Below, piece by piece: positions 35,452 to 46,410 of a stretch of DNA of 64,000 bases; the first letter of the stretch is position 1, and every line of letters begins with the position of its first letter. The translations under genes were made by a program, and so were the position numbers. The stretch lies in contig NC_056752.1 of assembly GCF_018687715.1 (NCBI RefSeq), forward strand, positions 53,228,653 through 53,292,652, written 5' to 3'. Under the pieces are notes generated by a model. The model was given only the letters and a program-made list of their open reading frames with translations, made no database searches and was not told the origin of the DNA. The stretch is from Carya illinoinensis (lineage: Eukaryota; Streptophyta; Magnoliopsida; Fagales; Juglandaceae).

Positions 35452-38400
35452 AAGAGATTTATGAGGAATTTGAAAAATTGGGTATCAAGTATACTGCTTT
35501 GAAAAAGAAAAATTCTTCTTTAACAAACGAAATTGAAATTTTAAGAAAAAAAAGTATCATTTTGAAAGATGAAAATCTTGAATTGAATAAGAAGAAAACC
35601 GATTTAGAAAATATTGTTGAAAACTTTACGAATGGAAAAAGAAATTTTGAAAAACTTCTTGGTAGTCAAAGATGTGTTTTTGACAAAGCAGGTTTGGGAT
35701 ATATGCCAAAACAAAAATACAAACCTTATAAAATTTCTTTGATAATCATTCTACCTCAAAGACTAATATTCAAAATTCTTTTCATAAAAATAATTTTGTC
35801 AAAAAAGGATATTATTATAATCATTCAAGTTTTTCATATATGTCACGTGCTATTTGTAATTTTTGTAATAGAAATGGTCATAATTATCATACTTATCCTA
35901 TTAGAAGAAATCATACAATGACTATTAGGGCCATATGGGTACCTAAAAATCTTGTTTCTTCTAATACTAATAAATAAAGGACCCAAAGAACTTGGGTACC
36001 AAGAAAAATCATTTTAATTGTTTTTATAGGTATGCATGAAGTCATCCACAAGCAAACATAAGTGGTTTTTAGATAGTGGATGTTCAAGACACATGACGGG
36101 AGACAAGACTAAGTTATTTGATCTTAGATCTAAAGAAGAAGGACACGTGACATTTGGAGACAACTCGAAAGGGAAGATCGTGGGAATAGGTAAAATTGGT
36201 AATGAATCTTCTCTCATAATTGAAGATGTTCTACTTGTTGAAGGTTTAAAATATAATCTTTTGAGCATAAGTCAATTATGTGATAAAGGATTTACAGTTA
36301 CTTTTAAAATGGATAAATGCATTATTTTGAATGATCATGATTGTAATATTTGTTTTATTGTTTTTAGAAGTAATAATGTTTATACAATTGATTTTGAAGA
36401 AATTACCTCACAAAATGCTATTTGCCTGTCAGCTCAAAATGAAACTAGTTGGTTATGGCATAGAAGATTAGGTCATGCCAACATGGAACTTATTTCCAAA
36501 CTTTCAAAAAATGATCTTGTGAGAGGTTTACCAAAAACATATTTTCTTAAAGACAAAATTTGTGATGCATGTCAATTTGATAAACAAACAAAAACTTCTT
36601 TTAAAACTAAGAAACATATTTCCACTACTAGACCATTGCAACTGATACACATGGATCTTTTTGGACCAAATAGAGTTGCAAGTCTAGGAGGAAAATATTA
36701 TGCATTTGTTATTGTTGATGATTTCTCTAGATATACTTGGGTCATCTTTCTTGCTCATAAAGATGAGGCACATAATGCCTTTACCAAGTTATGCAAGAGA
36801 ATTCAAAATGAAAATGGGCTATACTATTTCAAGTATCCGAAGTGATAGGGGAAAAGAGTTTGTTAATAAAAATATTGAAACATTTTGTGATGAAAACAGT
36901 TTTGTACATAATTTTTCTGCTCCTCGAACTCCTCAACAAAATGGGGTAGTAGAGAGGAAAAATAGATCTCTTCAAGAAATGGCAAGAACAATGCTCAATG
37001 AGAATAACTTGCCTAGTTATTTTTGGGCCGAAGCGGTAAGTACTGCATGTTATGTTATAAATAGAGTTATGTTAAGGTCTAAGTTAGATAAAATCCCCTA
37101 TAAGCTTTGGAATGAGAAAAAGCCCAACATTGGTTACTTTCATGTATTTGGATGCAAATGTTTTATTTTGAATGACAGAGATAATTTAGGCAAGTTTGAT
37201 ACAAAATCTGATGAAGGTATCTTTCTCGGGTATTCTACAAATAGTAAAGCTTATAGAGTATTCAACAAAAAGACTTTGACTGTACAAGAATCTATACATG
37301 TAGTATTTGATGAATCTAATTCTCCACTCTCCAAGAAATCTATTGATGAAAAAACAGAAGGTATAAATAACACAGAAAGTCTCAATCTCAACAAAGAGAA
37401 AGCAATAGAGGAAGTTCAACATGGAGCCATCAGGAAAAATCATCAAAATTTAATACAAGATGCAACCAAACAGTGGAAATTTGTGAAAGATCATCCAGTG
37501 AAACAAATTTTGGGAGAACCTTCACAAGGTGTAAGTACTCGATCATCTCTTAGAAATATTTGTAATCATACTGCTTTTCTATCTTAAATTGAACCCAAAA
37601 ATATTGATGACGCACTTCTTGATGAATCTTGGATTCTAGCTATGCAAGAAGAGTTGAATCAATTTGAAAGAAATGATGTTTGGACACTTGTTCCTAGACC
37701 CAAAAATCATACTATTATTGGAACAAAATGGGTTTTTAGAAACAAGAAAGATGAGTCTGGAGTCATTACTAGAAATATGGCTCGACTTGTAGCCCAAGGT
37801 TTTAATCAAGAAGAATGAATCGATTATGATGAGACATATGCACCTGTCGCAAGATTAGAAGCTATTCGAATGCTACTTGCATATGCTTGTTATAAAGATT
37901 TCAAACTTTTTCAAATGGATGTTAAAAGTGCTTTCTTAAATGGTTTTATAAATGAAGAGGTATATGTTGAGCAACCTCCAGGTTTTGAAAATCATATTTC
38001 GCCAAATCATGTTTTCAAACTCACAAAAGCACTATATGGACTTAAACAAGCTCCTAGAGCTTGGTACGAGAGACTCAGTGGTTTCTTGATTGAAAAAGGT
38101 TTTTCAAGAGGAAAAATCGACACAACTCTTTTCATTAAATATGAAAATGATGATATTCTTTTGATTCAGATTTATGTTGATGATATAATATTCGGTGCTA
38201 CTAATGAAAATATGTGTCAAGTTTTTGCTAAGACTATGCAGGAAGAATTTGAGATGAGCATGATGGGTGAACTTACATTCTTTCTCGGATTGCAAATTAA
38301 GCAAGCAAAAAGTGGGACATTCATCAATCAATCAAAATATATTAAGGAATTACTGAAGAAGTTTGGGATGGAAAATGCTAAGGAAATTGGAACACCAATG

Positions 38401-39123
38401 AGCCCATCAACTAAACTTGATAAAGATGAATCCGGTAAGCCAGTTGACTCGAAGATATATCGAGGTATGATTGGTAGCTTATTATATTTAACAGCCAGTA
38501 GACCAGATATTATGTTTAGTGTGTGCTTATGTGCACGTTTTCAATCATCTCCAAAAAAATCACATTTAATTGCAGTTAAGCGCATTCTTAGATATCTTAG
38601 TGGTACAATTAACCTAGGGTTATGGTACCCTAAGCACACATCTTTCGATCTAATCAGCTACACAGATGCAGATTATGCTAGCTGTAAAATAGATCGAAAA
38701 AGCACTAGTGGAGCATGCCATTTCTTAGGTCATGCATTAGTTTCCTGATTTAGTAAAAAATAAAATTCTGTTGCACTATCTACTGCTGAGGCAGAATATG
38801 TTGCTGCGGGTAGTTGTTGTGCTCAAGTTCTCTACATGAAGCAACTTGAAGATTTTAAATTCAAGTATAATCACATTCCAATCAAATGTGATAATACAAG
38901 TGCTATAAATCTTTCAAAGAACCCAATACAACATTCTAGAACTAAGCATATTGAAATAAGGTATCATTTTCTTCGAGATCATGTGCAAAAAGGCGATATA
39001 ATATTAGAGTTCACAAACACACACGATCAGTTAGCAGATATTTTCACAAAACCTTTACCAGAAGATAGATTATGTATGATCAGAAGAGAAATATGTATGA
39101 TGCATGTTATGAATATCTCTTAA
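35452..39123 (+). pseudogene. Copia Pol (protease, integrase, RT, RNase H), broken
   Basis: In order: a coiled spacer (35478-35730), a shift, then protease (WFLDSGCSRHMTGD, from 36036), GAG-pre-integrase (WLWHRRLGHANMEL), and an integrase core that changes frame near 36830-36845. The core continues to PQQNGVVERKNRSLQEMART and a stop at 37585. RT follows with an in-frame TGA near 37816, the polymerase motif IYVDDIIFG and LYGLKQAPRAWY. Two stops lie around 38746-38763, before the RNase H part (STAEAEYVAA, DQLADIFTKPLPEDR). At least five lesions make autonomous activity impossible. Motifs remain clear, so the decay is not very old. Confidence 0.92.
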
Positions 39124-39171
39124 AAGATAGACCAGAGTCAATAAAAATAGAGATAGATTTTTTAAATACTT

Positions 39172-39609
39172 TTACATAAACTTGAGATTCTTAGCCTCAT
39201 GTTTGAGACGCTCATTCTCTTCATACAATATCATGTCATTCTTATTCATGGGAACCGGCAAGCGGAATGAAAAATCTAATAAAGATTTTAACTGTTTATT
39301 CTTTTGCCGAATGATTCCTTCCCTTGTATGAGACTCTTGAACAATTCGTTGAAGTACAACAATTTGTTCTTTGAGCCTTTCAACTTCATGATTTTTGGCT
39401 TGTAGCCGCTGAGAAAAAGCAACAATAGAGGAAGAGTAGCGAGTCCCAAGACTCACCAAGTCATAAATAGCATCAGAATCTGACTTATTAGTCAGATTAT
39501 TATTTTCTTGCTGCAACATGGCACCAATGACAGCTGCAGAAAGGACAGGAGGTTGAGATGCATAATGCCTCATGGATGGATCTAGAGAAATGTTAGAAGA
39601 ATGAGCCAT
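39172..39609 (-). CDS. Antisense coiled-coil ORF A in the Copia element
   Basis: A 145-codon minus-strand frame between pol and the 3' LTR, starting MAHSSNISLDPSMRHY. The middle reads SDAIYDLVSLGTRYSSSIVA, followed by a heptad-rich helix (HEVERLKEQIVVLQRIV, then IIRQKNKQLKSLL) and a second short helical end (EENERLKHEAKNL). It is related to ORF B 290 bases away: SDSDAI...RYSSSIVAFSQRL...EVERL aligns with ADSEII...QYAASVTILSRRL...EIDHL. A TATA-like CTATAAAAT lies about 110 bases upstream. The function is unknown. Extra frames, some antisense, are known downstream of pol in several plant LTR element lineages. Confidence 0.6.
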   Translation of the reverse strand: MAHSSNISLDPSMRHYASQPPVLSAAVIGAMLQQENNNLTNKSDSDAIYDLVSLGTRYSSSIVAFSQRLQAKNHEVERLKEQIVVLQRIVQESHTREGIIRQKNKQLKSLLDFSFRLPVPMNKNDMILYEENERLKHEAKNLKFM

Positions 39610-39713
39610 TGAGAAAAAAAATAGAAGGCTTAAAACGAGAATGCTGAAGGAATGCAGATGAGTTATAGAGATGAGATGAAAACTTGATGCGGATTGGATG
39701 AACTTCAGGACTG

Positions 39714-39722
39714 ATTTTATAG
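39714..39722 (-). promoter_or_regulatory. TATA-like box upstream of antisense ORF A
   Basis: CTATAAAAT on the minus strand, about 110 bases before the ATG at 39609, a spacing that allows a leader of roughly 80 bases. Confidence 0.35.
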
Positions 39723-39898
39723 AGATAGCATAAAGAATAAGACAAATTATTTTCTCTTCAAATCTTATTTAGTCAAAAGAAATACAAGATATGCTGGACA
39801 CACATTGTCAAAAGTTTTCTTACTAACTCAGCGAGATTAACAGTAGATTGTCCCTATTTTTCTAGTAAACGGTGAACCTCTGCTGTTATCTGCCGATG

Positions 39899-40306
39899 TT
39901 AACCTTGTATCTGAACCTTTTCTCGTTCCAGCTCCTCTATTCGTGGTTGCAGATTATGAGCATACCAATCTGCAAATTTTTTCAACTCTTGGTTTTCTTG
40001 CTTTAGCCTTTTATTCTCACTATCCTTATTAGCAAGCTTTTGTCGTAACTCAGATATTTGCATGTTAAGATGATCAATCTCACTCACCCTGGTCATTAAC
40101 CTTCGAGACAAGATCGTAACAGAGGCAGCATATTGACTACTGAGCATTCTTGATTCTGCAATAATCTCAGAATCAGCCTTACTAGAAAAACGGTTCACTG
40201 CTCCTATCATGGTATTGACTGCCTCAGGAGAGAAGATTGATGATTGATGCGTCAAGGGTTCCTGATTCAAGTCTGGAACATTAGTGGAAGAGAATTACTC
40301 AGCCAT
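39899..40306 (-). pseudogene. Antisense coiled-coil ORF B in the Copia element
   Basis: An open frame of 123 codons runs from an ATG at 40270 and ends KVQIQG. Upstream in the same frame, an ATG at 40306 gives Met-Ala-Glu then a TAA at codon 4 and continues in frame. The start Met-Ala resembles ORF A, so the original gene probably began at 40306 and has a nonsense mutation. Content: SSIFSPEAVNTMIGAVNRF, then ADSEIIAESRMLSSQYAAS, then a strong leucine/lysine coiled coil (ENKRLKQENQELKKF). It is paralogous to ORF A in the same orientation. A TATA-like box lies about 80 bases upstream of 40306. No known domain recognised. Confidence 0.55.
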
Positions 40307-40380
40307 TCTATCGTTGTGGAAAAACAGAACTCAGGTCAAGAAGCGATTATTTTTTTGACATCCAATAGATGAAAATGATC

Positions 40381-40392
40381 ATTTTTTTATAG
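40381..40392 (-). promoter_or_regulatory. TATA-like box upstream of antisense ORF B
   Basis: CTATAAAAAAAT on the minus strand, about 80 bases before the presumed original start codon at 40306. Confidence 0.35.
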
Positions 40393-40769
40393 AAACTCGG
40401 AACCTTCAATCCCGTTTGTCAACAACATCAGGCGATTGTTTAAATCTTCAGCCGTATTAAATTCATAGAGTTAGGCCTCGAGACTTTGCAGCACTTGTCG
40501 GGTCACGGACGGCTCCATTTTTCAACTATCTACAGTGACTATTAAACGCATCGTTTTCTTTAGTCCATTTATTTGCTGCCGATCCTTTTTAATGATGCCA
40601 AAAGGGGGAGAAGTTTTAGACTAGAACATTAACATTGTTTAAATTGCTAAACTTGTTATATATGCTTGGAATTATATTTATACTTTTACTTGAAAAACTA
40701 ACGCATATTTTCAGGGGGAGCTTAAGTATTAATACAGGTTTCAAGTTCTATCAAATATTTGTCATCATC

Positions 40770-40783
40770 AAAAAGGGGGAGAT
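40770..40783 (+). other. Polypurine tract of the Copia element
   Basis: AAAAAGGGGGAGAT directly abuts the 3' LTR and would prime plus-strand synthesis. Confidence 0.85.
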
Positions 40784-42121
40784 TGTTGAACTCAAGGTTT
40801 CAAGTTTCATGTGATTATAAATCTACACATGGATTTTGATGATAACAAATGAATTCAAAGAATAAAGAAGTCTCAAGCTCAAGTTGTCTACACAATGGAG
40901 TCAAGCACATCAAGGAAATAAGCATGAGCAAGAAGGGAACAAGTTCACATTAAAATTATAGAGTAATGTTGTAAATCTCTTCAAAATTCGAAATTAGGAT
41001 TAATGCTCAAAATTAATATTTTATCATAAAGCATTAAAATACATTTTCCACATGTGCATGAATATTTTTGAAAATTAAATTTGAAAATTTTGAAAGATGA
41101 TTGATTGTCATCTTTTGCATGTGCATGCCTTGATTAAAGGGTTGAACTTTGAAAATATTAAAGATGATTGATTGTCATCTTTCACATGTGCATGTTTTAT
41201 TTGAATATTTTCAAAAGTGATTGATGCTTTTTTAGACTTATACAAAAAGTAAAAGATTAGGTTTGAATTTTTTGAAAATGAAAGTGTGCTCATTTTGTCA
41301 TATGCCAAAAGTAAAAGATTAGGTTTGATTTTTTTGAAAAAGTGAATGATGTTGTCTTTGACAATTGAAAAAGAAGAACCTTTTATTTGAATTCTTTGAA
41401 AAAGTGAATGATGTTGTCTTTGACAATTGAAAAAGAAGAACCTTTTATTTGAATTTTTTGAAAAAGTGAATGATGTTGTTTTTGACATGTGAATCTTTTT
41501 AAATTTGAATATGAATTCTCATATGTCTATAAATAAATCAATTGAGAGCTTCACATTCACAACACCAAGAGCATACAACATTCATTCAAAGCTTTCATTC
41601 TCTCTTCTCTAAGCATTGAGCCTTAATCCTTGTTCATTTTGAGAGATATAGTTTGCGCTGTATTGTTCTTATTTCACTCATTGAGGAGTGTTTTCTGATA
41701 ACCTACCCACTATCAGCTCTTATATCAGAAAAAGGGTGTGTATAACCCTTGTGTGTGTAGAAAGTATTCTACACGGGGAATAGTTGAATCACCACGTGTA
41801 AGGTGATTGCAAGTGTAGAGGGTGTTCTACACGGATCCTTTGTAGCGGTATTGCTCAAAGGTGTAATAGGTTTCTATCTCCACCTGAAGGAGGTTGAATA
41901 GTGAATTTGGGAATCCTCAAGGGGTAGCTTGAGGCGAGGACGTAGGCAATGGGGCCGAACCTCGTTAACATACTGAGTTTGCTTCTCTCTTACCCTTACT
42001 CTTTATATTTATTGTTATTTTATATTTTGTTTATATTTTATATTATATATTTGATTTATAATTGTTATTTTTTTTATATAACTCAATTTACCCCCCTCTT
42101 GTATTAGTCATCTGGGCAACA
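40784..42121 (+). repeat. 3' LTR of the Copia element
   Basis: 1338 bases starting TGTTGAACTC and ending GGGCAACA, near-identical to the 5' LTR including the internal 62-bp array. Confidence 0.95.
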
Positions 42122-43146
42122 TATTTTTTGTACATTCTACTAATGTGATTTATTAAGATAATTATTTCATATTAAAAAAAGTTACGCAATCAATGACATT
42201 AATGAAATGTATAAAAGAATACGTAAAAGTGATTATATGTAAAAAAAATTTATATATTTTTTTATCATCATTGTTAATTCTCTAATAATACGGGAAGCGT
42301 TGTATGGGCATAATGTGTCCTCAAACCTTTTGAGTCCATAGTTATGTTGATCATCATCTTGACATTACAGTGGAAGTGCCTTACATATGTGTCTCTATAA
42401 CAGCGATTAGAATAGTGGGACAAAGGTTCATTGAATCAGTCGTATAATCTCGTTTCGAATCGAATTCCCGATTTTCTAAACTCAAATATATGAGCATCAT
42501 GTCTTTACACTGGACGGAGGTCTATCCGTCCCTAAAGCAAGTAACTATGTACAAACTCGAGCTCAAAATAAATTTGGAAAATAAAATAAGAGATTTATTA
42601 TTTATTATTATTATTATTATCTTTTTATCATTCGGCTGATGGGCGTCATCACGACCTTTGACTCAAACCGAACAGACGAGCCTCTTGACGAGGGAGCCAC
42701 CACGTGTCGCCATCAAATGGGTCCAAGTAGCTATACGATCCTTAAATTGCCCCCACCTCCCATCTGGTAGTATATCCATCTATTCCCATTTCCACGTTAT
42801 ATATACGGTGGGTTCTCCATCGTTTCCTACGTGTTATCTACTAGCTACGAAAAATTGGATTCGTTTCTATCTCTCTCACCTCTCCTCTCTCCTTTTTCTG
42901 TGTTGGTGTTTCCTTCGTTTCTCGCTCTAATTTGTAAGCGAGAAGAGAAACGGACGTAGAACTATACGTATTCTTTCTACTTTTGCGAGAGAGCTTGCAA
43001 ATTGTTTCCTATAAAACATTCTCTTTTTTCTTTTTCTGTTTTTAATTTCTTAGACTCTGTAAGTTTTTTTTTTCCCTCTCTGGGTTCTCTTGCTTTTTCT
43101 TTACTGGATTTTAGTCCGAGCAGTTAGTTCTCTCCAAATTCCAAAG
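42122..43146 (+). promoter_or_regulatory. Promoter and leader region of the TCP gene
   Basis: The AT-rich part (42122-42640) shows nothing certain. From 42640 the DNA is more GC-balanced, with a G-box core CACGTG at 42701-42706 and a TATA-like TTATATATA at 42798-42806. A CT-rich leader leads to the ATG at 43147. An ATG at 43090 is in frame with the gene. Confidence 0.5.
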
Positions 43147-44184
43147 ATGGCTGCGATTCGGGAACAGGAGCGCGGAAAGGGCCAAGCAACAAGAAATGTT
43201 GGTTTGGAAATAAACGGCGGGGAAAAGGCGGAACTACGGAACCACCACAGGAAAGAGGGACCCACCAACACCACCATATCCACACCGCCTCAGCCAACGT
43301 CGGCAGAGATAGCTGCGCCGAAAGAAGAGCCAGAAACGGAGGCGATACAGGTGATGCCCGTAGCCGCGCACGTGCCCGCGGGTATACAGAGGCAGATGGA
43401 TTTGAAAGCGGTCGGGAGCAGAACGCAACAAGGGGCAGAGAAGAGAGCCTCGACGAAGGATCGTCACACGAAAGTGGAGGGTCGCGGGCGGAGGATCCGA
43501 ATGCCTGCCGCCTGCGCCGCCCGGATCTTTCAGTTGACCCGAGAACTGGAACATAAGTCAGACGGCGAGACCATCCGGTGGCTCTTAGAACATGCCGAAC
43601 CGGCCATCATCGCCGCCACTGGCACCGGAACGGTCCCCGCAATTGCCCTGTCCGTTAACGGGACCCTCAAAATCCCCACCACATCCGCTCCCAACAGCGA
43701 CCCACCCATTAAGAAGAAACGCAAACGACCTGCTAACAGTGAATACGTAGACGTAAGCGACGGCGTTTCGGTCTCGTCGGGTCTCGCCCCCATAACTACC
43801 GTCCCTCAACGACAAGTACAAGCGGTCGTTCCCGTGTGGGCTATACCCTCAAACGCCGTCGTGCCCGGGACGTTGATCATGGTTCCGCCCATGGCCTCAA
43901 TCGCCGGACCTTCAAACCAGCCTCACATATTCACATTCCCAGCCACGGCGACGCCTCTAATCAACGTCTCGGCGAGGCCGATATCGTCCTTCGTCTCCTC
44001 CATGGCCAATACACCCGCGAACGTTGAAATCCAACCCAACTCAACCACTTCTTGTCCAAGCTCGGCTACTTCTATGACGAGCAGTAAAACTATAACTTCA
44101 ACCACTCAGATGCTGAGAGACTTCTCTCTCGAGATTTACGACAAACAGGAGCTCCCGCTCATGCCTCGCCATTCCAAACGCTGA
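43147..44184 (+). CDS. Class I TCP transcription factor (TCP9/TCP19-like)
   Basis: A single exon, 345 aa from [13 protein letters not shown]. The TCP bHLH-like DNA-binding domain is at about residues 99-155 ([20 protein letters not shown], then [12 protein letters not shown] and [20 protein letters not shown]). The basic region is of the short class I (PCF) type, and the following [17 protein letters not shown] is the TCP9/TCP19 hallmark. Class I TCPs bind GTGGGNCC-like sites and influence growth, cell proliferation and senescence. The rest is low-complexity, Ser/Thr/Pro-rich. A nuclear signal-like KKKRKR follows the domain. One residue is odd: [11 protein letters not shown], where relatives have Gly in place of that Glu. 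The in-frame upstream ATG at 43090 would add 19 hydrophobic residues and is less likely. Confidence 0.92.
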   Translation: MAAIREQERGKGQATRNVGLEINGGEKAELRNHHRKEGPTNTTISTPPQPTSAEIAAPKEEPETEAIQVMPVAAHVPAGIQRQMDLKAVGSRTQQGAEKRASTKDRHTKVEGRGRRIRMPAACAARIFQLTRELEHKSDGETIRWLLEHAEPAIIAATGTGTVPAIALSVNGTLKIPTTSAPNSDPPIKKKRKRPANSEYVDVSDGVSVSSGLAPITTVPQRQVQAVVPVWAIPSNAVVPGTLIMVPPMASIAGPSNQPHIFTFPATATPLINVSARPISSFVSSMANTPANVEIQPNSTTSCPSSATSMTSSKTITSTTQMLRDFSLEIYDKQELPLMPRHSKR

Positions 44185-45590
44185 GAAACCCTTTTTTTTG
44201 GTTCATGGAGCCTCACATGCACACGTGAGGGACTGCCTAAAGGTGGGGACCATGTTTGAAGTGGGGACCACATGTAGCAGTGGGGTCAACTGAAGACTTT
44301 AAGCGAAGTGGTGCTGCTCCGTGGACCGTGCAACGGGATAAGGAGGTACGAGTTTTTGGGAGGAGGGGGGCCACTTTCATTCATGTGAAGTAGTGGGGGG
44401 CGGGGGCAAATGCAGGGGGAGAGTCTCCGCACTTTTTCCGATGCAAGCAAGGCGGTCCCTACACCTACTGTTTAGGGTTTTGTGGTCCGATCGAGAATGG
44501 TGGGGGCAGAGTTGCTTTATCTCTGCAACACGTGCAGTCCCTTACGGCCGAGGGACCGCCCCAAGCAAAGTGACGTGGGTAGGTTGCAGATGAGAAGCTT
44601 GGAGATGGTGATGATGTTAGGTTTCCATTCGGAAAAGTAGTGTAAATTGCAATTGCAAATGTTGTAACGGTGGAGTCGGCGGCTAAGCTAAGAATCTCCC
44701 ACTCCTTTGGCTTTAATTATCATTTTACTTTTTTAAATGCACATATTTGTATCAGACTGAGAGAATGGTTTTTCCTTTGCTTTAAAAAGAAGTTGATATA
44801 AAAATAAAATAAAATAAAATCAGAGTGGGGGAATGGTGGGATAGGTGAAATAGTTAGGAGGAGGAGGAGGAGGCCATATATGATATAACATCATGGTTGG
44901 TGTGCACGATGAGTTGGACTTGGAGATGCCTCGTCTCGAGTATCCCGAGCTAAAAGAAGCGGGTCAGGTCCATTCTGGCTGTGTTACATAGTCTGGTCCA
45001 TAATACTATTGGTGGTCCACGTGTGCGGTACATATCGTGGGTTGGTTCATGTTTTGAATGTGATGGTGGGCCCAGTGCCCCCCACCCCATCTGCATAATT
45101 TTATTACGCAATACCCAACCTTTTCACCTTTTTGTGGCCTTTTGTTAATATCTTCCCTCTTCCAAGACTTTTGATTAATACTCCCACGACAATCGTTGGG
45201 CGCCTATTATGCTCTGAACCTAACGTTTTGGTGGGGGAACAAGGCCAATGAAATTCTTTTTACAAATTTCAATAATTTTGCCCAAGTTTTCATTTTAATG
45301 CTGGATTTTATTATGAAAAATTTTATTTATCATTTCTATACATTACATATTATATTTTTTTAATCAAATATTTAGTATATAGATAATGAGTAAAATAATT
45401 TAATTAATTTAAGAAGATGAAATATAAAATAAATTTAAACAAATAAAAAAAATGTGTGTGAGGATGATGAGTAGTAAAACTCTTTTATCATTGAAACTAA
45501 TTGGCATATTATATTACTTCAATTTGAGGCTTAGAAGTACGTTATCGATATTGTCCCTTAATAAGGGCGATTATATATTATATATTTTAT
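44185..45590. other. TCP 3' UTR and spacer
   Basis: 44185-44700 is GC-rich for this window, with recurrent GTGGGGACC-like words, and is probably the TCP 3' UTR. A GGA microsatellite lies at 44857-44871. An AT-rich foldback-like segment lies at 45295-45500. No further gene seen. Confidence 0.45.
45295..45500. repeat. AT-rich MITE-like element
   Basis: The ends are loosely inverted: TTTATTTATCATTTCTATAC near 45322 against GATGATGAGTAGTAAAACTC near 45462. The word AGATAATGAGTAAAATAATT recurs in similar form near 60343. Borders approximate. Confidence 0.4.
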
Positions 45591-46410
45591 GTGGAGAGCT
45601 TATCTAGTCATTGCCCACGAGACTAAATACTGGCTAAAAAAATGGATTTGTGACTCTCATAAGTGCCTTGTTTGTTTGTGTGAGGATGAAATTGTGACCC
45701 ATATATTGTGGAATTGTCCCTCTGCCATGGATGTGTAGAGTCAAGGCCTTTTTGATTTGCATAAATGCTTTATTAGACCAGAAAAGTTTAGTGACTTAGT
45801 TGAGGCTTTTATCTCAAGTTGTGATCTAGAGACTTTAGAATTATTTGTTATTATAGCTAGAGGCATTTGGCAGAGGAGAAATCAATTCATTTTTGAAAAC
45901 TCATTTACTCATCCATTTATTCTAGCTTAGATAGCAAATAATTTGCTCCAAGAATTCAAAACTGTTCAACAAAAGTCTTAGGTATCTTCTGAGTGATAAA
46001 AGAAGGCATAGGCATATGAAATCCTCCTCAACTGGGGGTGTCAAGATAAATTGGGATGCAGGTCTAAGTGCAACTAAAGGAAGGGCAGGTTTTGGTATAG
46101 TGGCTCTTGAGTCTTAGGCAAAATTTTGACACACAAAAATTTTTCAAAATCAAGCTTTTTTGACCCCTTGCTTGCATAAGCTCAAGGAGCTCTCTACGCT
46201 GTAAAGTTGACCATAAAATTAGTATACGGGTTAGTCATATTAGAGGGAGATTCTCATTCAATTAACTAATGCAACATCAACTCATATGGGATCGAGTGAG
46301 TATAATCCTTAGTGATAATTTGTAAAAAGAGATGGTAATGCTTTTGCTCACAACATTGCACAAGCAGCACTATCACTTTATGAAGGTATAATTGATCTGA
46401 TTGTTAATAT
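45590..46410 (+). pseudogene. Relic of a non-LTR element (zinc-binding and RNase H parts)
   Basis: With stops and shifts in between, one can read a zinc-binding RT-associated stretch (CLCEDEIVTHILWNCPSAMD, then IARGIWQRRNQFIFEN), a plant RNase H domain (NWDAGLSATKGRAGFGIVAL), and its end (RDGNAFAHNIAQAAL). These are the C-terminal parts of a plant LINE ORF2. No poly(A) or target duplication was recognised, and decay is heavy. Confidence 0.75.

Larger units (their letters stand above)
32945..42121 (+). mobile_element. Copia-type LTR retrotransposon, complete but decayed
   Basis: A 9.2-kb element with two LTRs starting TGTTGAA and ending CAACA (32945-34285 and 40784-42121). A primer-binding site complementary to initiator Met-tRNA (TGGTATCAGAGCT, 34288-34300) and a purine tract (AAAAAGGGGGAGAT, 40770-40783) lie just inside. 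The order gag, protease, integrase, RT, RNase H defines Copia. The flanks read TATTC and TATTT, a likely 5-bp target duplication with one change. Long LTRs and protein style suggest a Sire/Maximus-like lineage, with low certainty. The pol frame has several stops and frameshifts. Between pol and the 3' LTR there are two antisense reading frames. Confidence 0.95.

Noticed and set aside
43234..43821. Several minus-strand frames opposite the TCP gene
   Set aside because: Shadows of a GC-rich coding sequence; none has a recognisable domain.
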